Part shown: piece after piece, positions 7,011 to 9,645 of the stretch
Layout of the letters: each line of letters begins with the position of its first letter
Numbering within the stretch: the first letter of the stretch is position 1
Source: JALHQU01 sp043745295
Lineage (GTDB): Bacteria > Planctomycetota > Planctomycetia > Gemmatales > Gemmataceae
DNA: 9,645 nt
Assembly: GCA_043745295.1 (NCBI GenBank)
Contig: JAYTTN010000073.1
Location: 1-9,645 of the forward strand
Reading direction: 5' to 3'
Position numbers and translations under genes: made by a program
The notes under the pieces: model-generated
The model's database searches: none
Told to the model about the DNA's origin: nothing
Seen by the model: the letters and a program-made list of their open reading frames with translations, nothing else

Positions 7011-7438
7011 ACGACGCGGAAGTAGTCGGTCCACAGCCTCTTCCACCGCTGCCCGCGCCAGCGGTGTTTGGCTTTGCGGCAGACCCGAACGGCGTACACC
7101 CCCGTTCCGGTCAAGTTGATACGGACGAGACGGAAGGCGAAATCCCGCACCTCGTCCGCCGGGTCGAACGGGAGAACCCTACGGTAGCGAGCCACACGCT
7201 CGAAGTCGTTCCCGTCCTCGTCGAGTCGAATGATGAACACGGCGATTTCCGTCGGGCCGACGCCTGCAAGGAAGAACCGCACGAACAGATCCATCGACGA
7301 GATCAGGCGCGGAAACTCCGTGTCGGGTGGAACCGCGACGACGTAGTTCACCCCCAGCAGGTCCGAAGTCTGGTTCGGACCGTAGCGTCGGGTGAGCGTG
7401 TTCAGCACGCCGTAATGCACGTCGAGCCGCTTCCCCAT
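7004..7438 (-). CDS. Hypothetical protein (144 aa)
   Basis: This is a 144-residue protein beginning MGKRLDVHYGVLNTLTRRYG. I do not firmly recognise it. A central stretch (VPPDTEFPRLISSMDLFVRFFLAGVGPTEIAVFIIRLDEDG) followed by FAFRLVRINLTGTGVYAVRVC, and the ending LWTDYFRVVR, alternates beta strands. This recalls the small beta-rich proteins annotated as DUF6941, but I could not compare directly. It has no signal peptide and no catalytic motif. The ATG at 7438 has a G-rich GGGGG (7445-7449) six bases upstream. The gene starts 28 bases after the trpB stop and runs into the 65-residue gene with a five-base gap. A hand count of three 60-base lines gives about 62% GC against about 72% in one trpB line, so it may be less adapted to this genome than its neighbour. 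Confidence 0.7.
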   Translation of the reverse strand: MGKRLDVHYGVLNTLTRRYGPNQTSDLLGVNYVVAVPPDTEFPRLISSMDLFVRFFLAGVGPTEIAVFIIRLDEDGNDFERVARYRRVLPFDPADEVRDFAFRLVRINLTGTGVYAVRVCRKAKHRWRGQRWKRLWTDYFRVVR

Positions 7439-7466
7439 AGCACACCCCCAGTTGGAGTATCATACC

Positions 7467-8678
7467 TCATCCCGCCGTCACGCGGGCCACCTCCGCGCAG
7501 TCCTTGTCGCCGCGGCCGCTGAAGCACAGCACCACCACTTCGTCCGGCCCCCGCCGGGCGGCTTCGCGCATCGTCTCGACCACCGCGTGCGCGGTTTCGA
7601 GCGCCGGCAACACGCCCTCCAGCCGGCCGCACAGGTGGAAGGCGTCTAGCGCTTCCCGGTCCGTAACCGACGTGTACCGCACCCGGCCGGTGTCCTTCCA
7701 GTAACTGTGTTCCGGGCCGACGCCGGGGTAATCGAGGCCCGCGCTGACCGAATGCACGTCCGCGGTCTGGCCGTCGTCGTCTTGCAACACGTAGCTGAAG
7801 CTGCCGTGCAGCACGCCCGGCGCGCCGAACGTCAGCGTGCTGGCGTGCCTGCCAGGCGTCGGCCCGTACCCGCCGGCCTCGACGCCGATCATCGCCACCG
7901 ACTCGTCATCGACGAACGGGTAGAACATGCCGGCCGCGTTCGACCCGCCGCCGACGCACGCCACCAGCGCGTCCGGCAGCCGGCCGACCTGCTCCAGGCA
8001 TTGCGCGCGGGTCTCCACGCCGATGACGCTCTGAAAATCCCGCGTCATCATCGGGAACGGGTGCGGGCCGACGACGCTGCCGATGATGTAGTGCGTGTGC
8101 TCGACGGTACTCATCCACTCCCGCATGGCCTCGTTGGTGGCGTCCTTCAGCGTCTTGCTGCCGCTCTCGACGGGGAACACCTCGCTGCCCATCGCCTTCA
8201 TGCGGAAGACGTTCAGCTCTTGCCGGCGGATGTCCTCGCTGCCCATGTAGACCCGGCACGTCAGGCCGAACAGCGCGGCGGCGGTGGCGGACGCGACGCC
8301 GTGCTGCCCGGCCCCGGTCTCGGCGATGATCCGCTTCTTGCCCATCCGCACCGCGAGCAGCGCCTGGCCGATGGCGTTGTTGATCTTGTGCGCGCCGGTG
8401 TGGTTCAGGTCTTCCCGCTTCAGGTAGATGCGCGCGCCGCCGGCTTCGCGGGTCAGCCGCTCGGCGAAGTACAGGCGACTCGGCCGGCCGACGTACTCGT
8501 TCAGGATGCGGTGGAAGCGGCCCATGAACGCCGCGTCCGCCTTCGCCTCGCGGTACGCGCGGTCGAGCTGGTCGAGGGCGAACACGAGCGTTTCGGGCAC
8601 GAACCGCCCGCCGTACCGGCCGAACCGGCCGAGGGCGTTCGGGACTTGCGAAGTGGGAGCGTCGAGGGTTGCAGGCAT
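7467..8678 (-). CDS. trpB: Tryptophan synthase beta subunit
   Basis: This is a 403-residue protein, the usual length for TrpB (EC 4.2.1.20), which joins indole and L-serine to give L-tryptophan with pyridoxal phosphate. Visible hallmarks are YGGRFVPETL near residue 22, the PLP lysine in LNHTGAHKINNAIGQ (Lys98), the catalytic Glu in IIAETGAGQHG (Glu120), the phosphate-binding GGGSNA (243-248), SAGLDYPGVGPEHS, and a C-terminal FSGRGDKD. All catalytic residues are intact. It is a TrpB1-type protein, normally paired with TrpA, but no trpA lies in this window; the next genes in the same direction are unknowns, so the partner must be elsewhere. The start at 8678 has GGTGA a few bases upstream, contributed by the end of the intergenic palindrome. 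It diverges from mutM across 106 bp. Confidence 0.98.
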   Translation of the reverse strand: MPATLDAPTSQVPNALGRFGRYGGRFVPETLVFALDQLDRAYREAKADAAFMGRFHRILNEYVGRPSRLYFAERLTREAGGARIYLKREDLNHTGAHKINNAIGQALLAVRMGKKRIIAETGAGQHGVASATAAALFGLTCRVYMGSEDIRRQELNVFRMKAMGSEVFPVESGSKTLKDATNEAMREWMSTVEHTHYIIGSVVGPHPFPMMTRDFQSVIGVETRAQCLEQVGRLPDALVACVGGGSNAAGMFYPFVDDESVAMIGVEAGGYGPTPGRHASTLTFGAPGVLHGSFSYVLQDDDGQTADVHSVSAGLDYPGVGPEHSYWKDTGRVRYTSVTDREALDAFHLCGRLEGVLPALETAHAVVETMREAARRGPDEVVVLCFSGRGDKDCAEVARVTAG

Positions 8679-8680
8679 GA

Positions 8681-8776
8681 TTCACCGCGGAAGGCACGAG
8701 AGGAAGACACCGGGGCACAGTCATCATAGTTCTCTCTTGTCCTTCTCCCGTGCCCTCACGTGCCCGCCGCGGTGAA
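8681..8776. repeat. Imperfect palindrome between trpB and mutM
   Basis: Bases 8681-8703 and 8754-8776 are inverted repeats with 20 of 23 positions paired, beginning with a perfect TTCACCGCGG/CCGCGGTGAA outer arm and a second perfect block GGCACG/CGTGCC. The central 50 bases are more A/T-rich. It occupies nearly all of the intergenic region, and its outer ends supply the GGTGA sequences preceding both divergent start codons. It looks like a pair of inverted copies of a short repeat, but only one pair is visible here. Confidence 0.75.
8723..8728 (-). promoter_or_regulatory. Possible -10 box for trpB
   Basis: On the minus strand this reads TATGAT, a close match to a sigma-70-type -10, 44 bases upstream of the trpB ATG. 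No convincing -35 is seen 16-18 bases further upstream. It sits in the A/T-rich centre of the palindrome. Confidence 0.25.
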
Positions 8777-8784
8777 ATCTCGTT

Positions 8785-9645
8785 ATGCCCGAGTTGCCCG
8801 AAGTGGAAACCGTCGTCCGCGACCTTCGACCGCTGCTCGTCGGGCGGACGGTCGCGGCCGTGGCGGTCGGCAAGCTCAAGCTCCGCAAGCCGTGGTGGAA
8901 GGCCGGCGAGAAGACGCACTTGATCGGCCGAAGCGTCGTGGCGATCCACCGCCGCGGGAAGCACATCCGAATCGAACTGACCGGCGGCGGGTGCCTGCTC
9001 GTCCACCTCGGCATGACCGGCCAATTCACGGTGGTCGCGGCATCCGCGCCGACCGAGACGCACACGCACTTCGTCTTCCAACTCGATGACGGCAACCAGC
9101 TCCGCTACCGCGACGCCCGCCGCTTCGGGTCGGTCGAGTTGTCGGCCGACGGCGCGGTCGCTGCCGCCGCCCTGAACGCCACACTCGGCCCGGAGCCGGA
9201 CGACATCGACGCGGAGCCGTTCCGCGCGACTGTGCGCGCGTCGAAGCGGAAGCTCAAGGCGATCCTGCTGGATCAAACCGTCGTCGCCGGGGTGGGGAAC
9301 ATTTACGCCGACGAGAGCCTGTTCCGCGCGAAGTTGCACCCCGAAACGCGCGGCGAGAAGGTGCCCGCTGCCGCGTGCGATCGGTTGCGAACCGCTATCC
9401 AAGCAGTGATTGCTAAAGCGATTGAAGGCCGCGGCAGCACCATCCGCGATTACGTCGGCGGGTCCGGGTTGAAGGGCGGATACCAGCACGAGTTCGCGGT
9501 GTACGGCCGCACCGGTGAACCGTGCCTGCGGTGTGCGACGCCGATCAAAATGGTCCGCGTCGCCGGCCGCAGCAGCCACTTCTGCCCGACGTGCCAGCCA
9601 AAGAAATCGGAGCCGGAAGCGTGTGCGACGGGCCAACACCGTCGC
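8785..9645 (+). CDS. mutM: Formamidopyrimidine-DNA glycosylase (Fpg), 3' end cut by the window
   Basis: 287 codons are visible and no stop occurs before the right edge. The protein excises oxidised purines such as 8-oxoguanine and nicks abasic sites in base excision repair. The key residues are present: N-terminal PELPEVET with catalytic Pro2 and Glu3, Lys59 in HRRGKH, Met77 in HLGMTGQF, ARRFG (111-115), Asn172 in AGVGNIYADE, and the zinc finger with Cys247, Cys250, Cys267 and Cys270 plus Arg262. In most Fpg proteins the chain ends a few residues after the last zinc cysteine. Here the frame continues KKSEPEACATGQHRR into a palindromic repeat, giving an extension of at least 13 residues beyond Lys274. 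The start follows a weak GGTGA (8771-8775) nine bases upstream. It is divergent from trpB. Confidence 0.95.
   Translation, partial: MPELPEVETVVRDLRPLLVGRTVAAVAVGKLKLRKPWWKAGEKTHLIGRSVVAIHRRGKHIRIELTGGGCLLVHLGMTGQFTVVAASAPTETHTHFVFQLDDGNQLRYRDARRFGSVELSADGAVAAAALNATLGPEPDDIDAEPFRATVRASKRKLKAILLDQTVVAGVGNIYADESLFRAKLHPETRGEKVPAAACDRLRTAIQAVIAKAIEGRGSTIRDYVGGSGLKGGYQHEFAVYGRTGEPCLRCATPIKMVRVAGRSSHFCPTCQPKKSEPEACATGQHRR
9610..9645. repeat. Second copy of the palindromic repeat, cut by the window edge
   Basis: Bases 9610-9631 match the arm at 2614-2635 at 20 of 22 positions. After a 7-base spacer, CCGTCGC (9639-9645) begins the complementary arm, then the window stops. It lies inside the mutM frame and is read as EPEACAT, a different frame from the copy in the GH38-like gene. 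Confidence 0.8.

Noticed and set aside
5097..7025. Long plus-strand open frame of about 640 codons
   Set aside because: It is antisense to the SGNH hydrolase, DUF4058 and 65-residue genes, which have recognisable motifs; this frame has none.
7459..7464. TATGAT on the minus strand before the 144-residue gene, as a promoter
   Set aside because: No -35 partner is seen at a usable distance, and the 28-base gap after trpB fits read-through from trpB.
7906..9639. Long minus-strand open frame of about 577 codons
   Set aside because: It overlaps trpB in another frame and runs antisense to mutM; both real genes have intact catalytic motifs.

Overview
The window is GC-rich DNA with long, tightly packed genes on both strands. 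It most resembles a planctomycete of the Gemmataceae type. The hints are a TlpA-like thioredoxin with a long helical N-terminal region, a DUF4058 protein, a DUF429 protein, a large GH38-like protein and GC-rich palindromic repeats that lie inside reading frames. This placement is inferred from gene style, not from a marker gene.

Layout, left to right. (1) 14-1357 (+): an exported thioredoxin-fold protein whose first redox Cys codon is TGA (1010-1012). The frame continues through GPC to a complete thioredoxin domain, and a hairpin with a GGUC apical loop lies 31 nt downstream. I read this as one selenoprotein gene, not two fragments. (2) 1374-4178 (-): a 934-residue GH38-like protein that lacks the usual catalytic signature and carries a 24-bp-arm perfect palindrome in frame. 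(3) 4283-5152 (+): a DUF429 protein with an RNase H-like motif set. (4) 5154-8678 (-): five genes in one direction, read as trpB, a 144-residue unknown, a 65-residue unknown, a DUF4058 protein and a secreted SGNH/GDSL hydrolase. The spacings are 28, 5, 3 and 48 nt, so this is a likely operon led by trpB. (5) 8785 to the right edge (+): mutM (fpg), divergent from trpB. Its reading frame continues past the zinc finger into a second copy of the palindrome found in gene 2.

The most notable signals are the selenoprotein with its candidate bSECIS, and a palindromic repeat family that sits inside two unrelated coding sequences and is read in a different frame in each. A second, unrelated imperfect palindrome fills the trpB-mutM intergenic region and supplies the Shine-Dalgarno-like GGTGA of both genes.

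The genes do not form one obvious pathway. trpB (tryptophan) and mutM (base excision repair) are housekeeping genes; the rest are redox, hydrolase-like or unknown. I see no tRNA, rRNA, CRISPR array, insertion sequence or phage gene. No stretch over about 110 bases lacks a gene.
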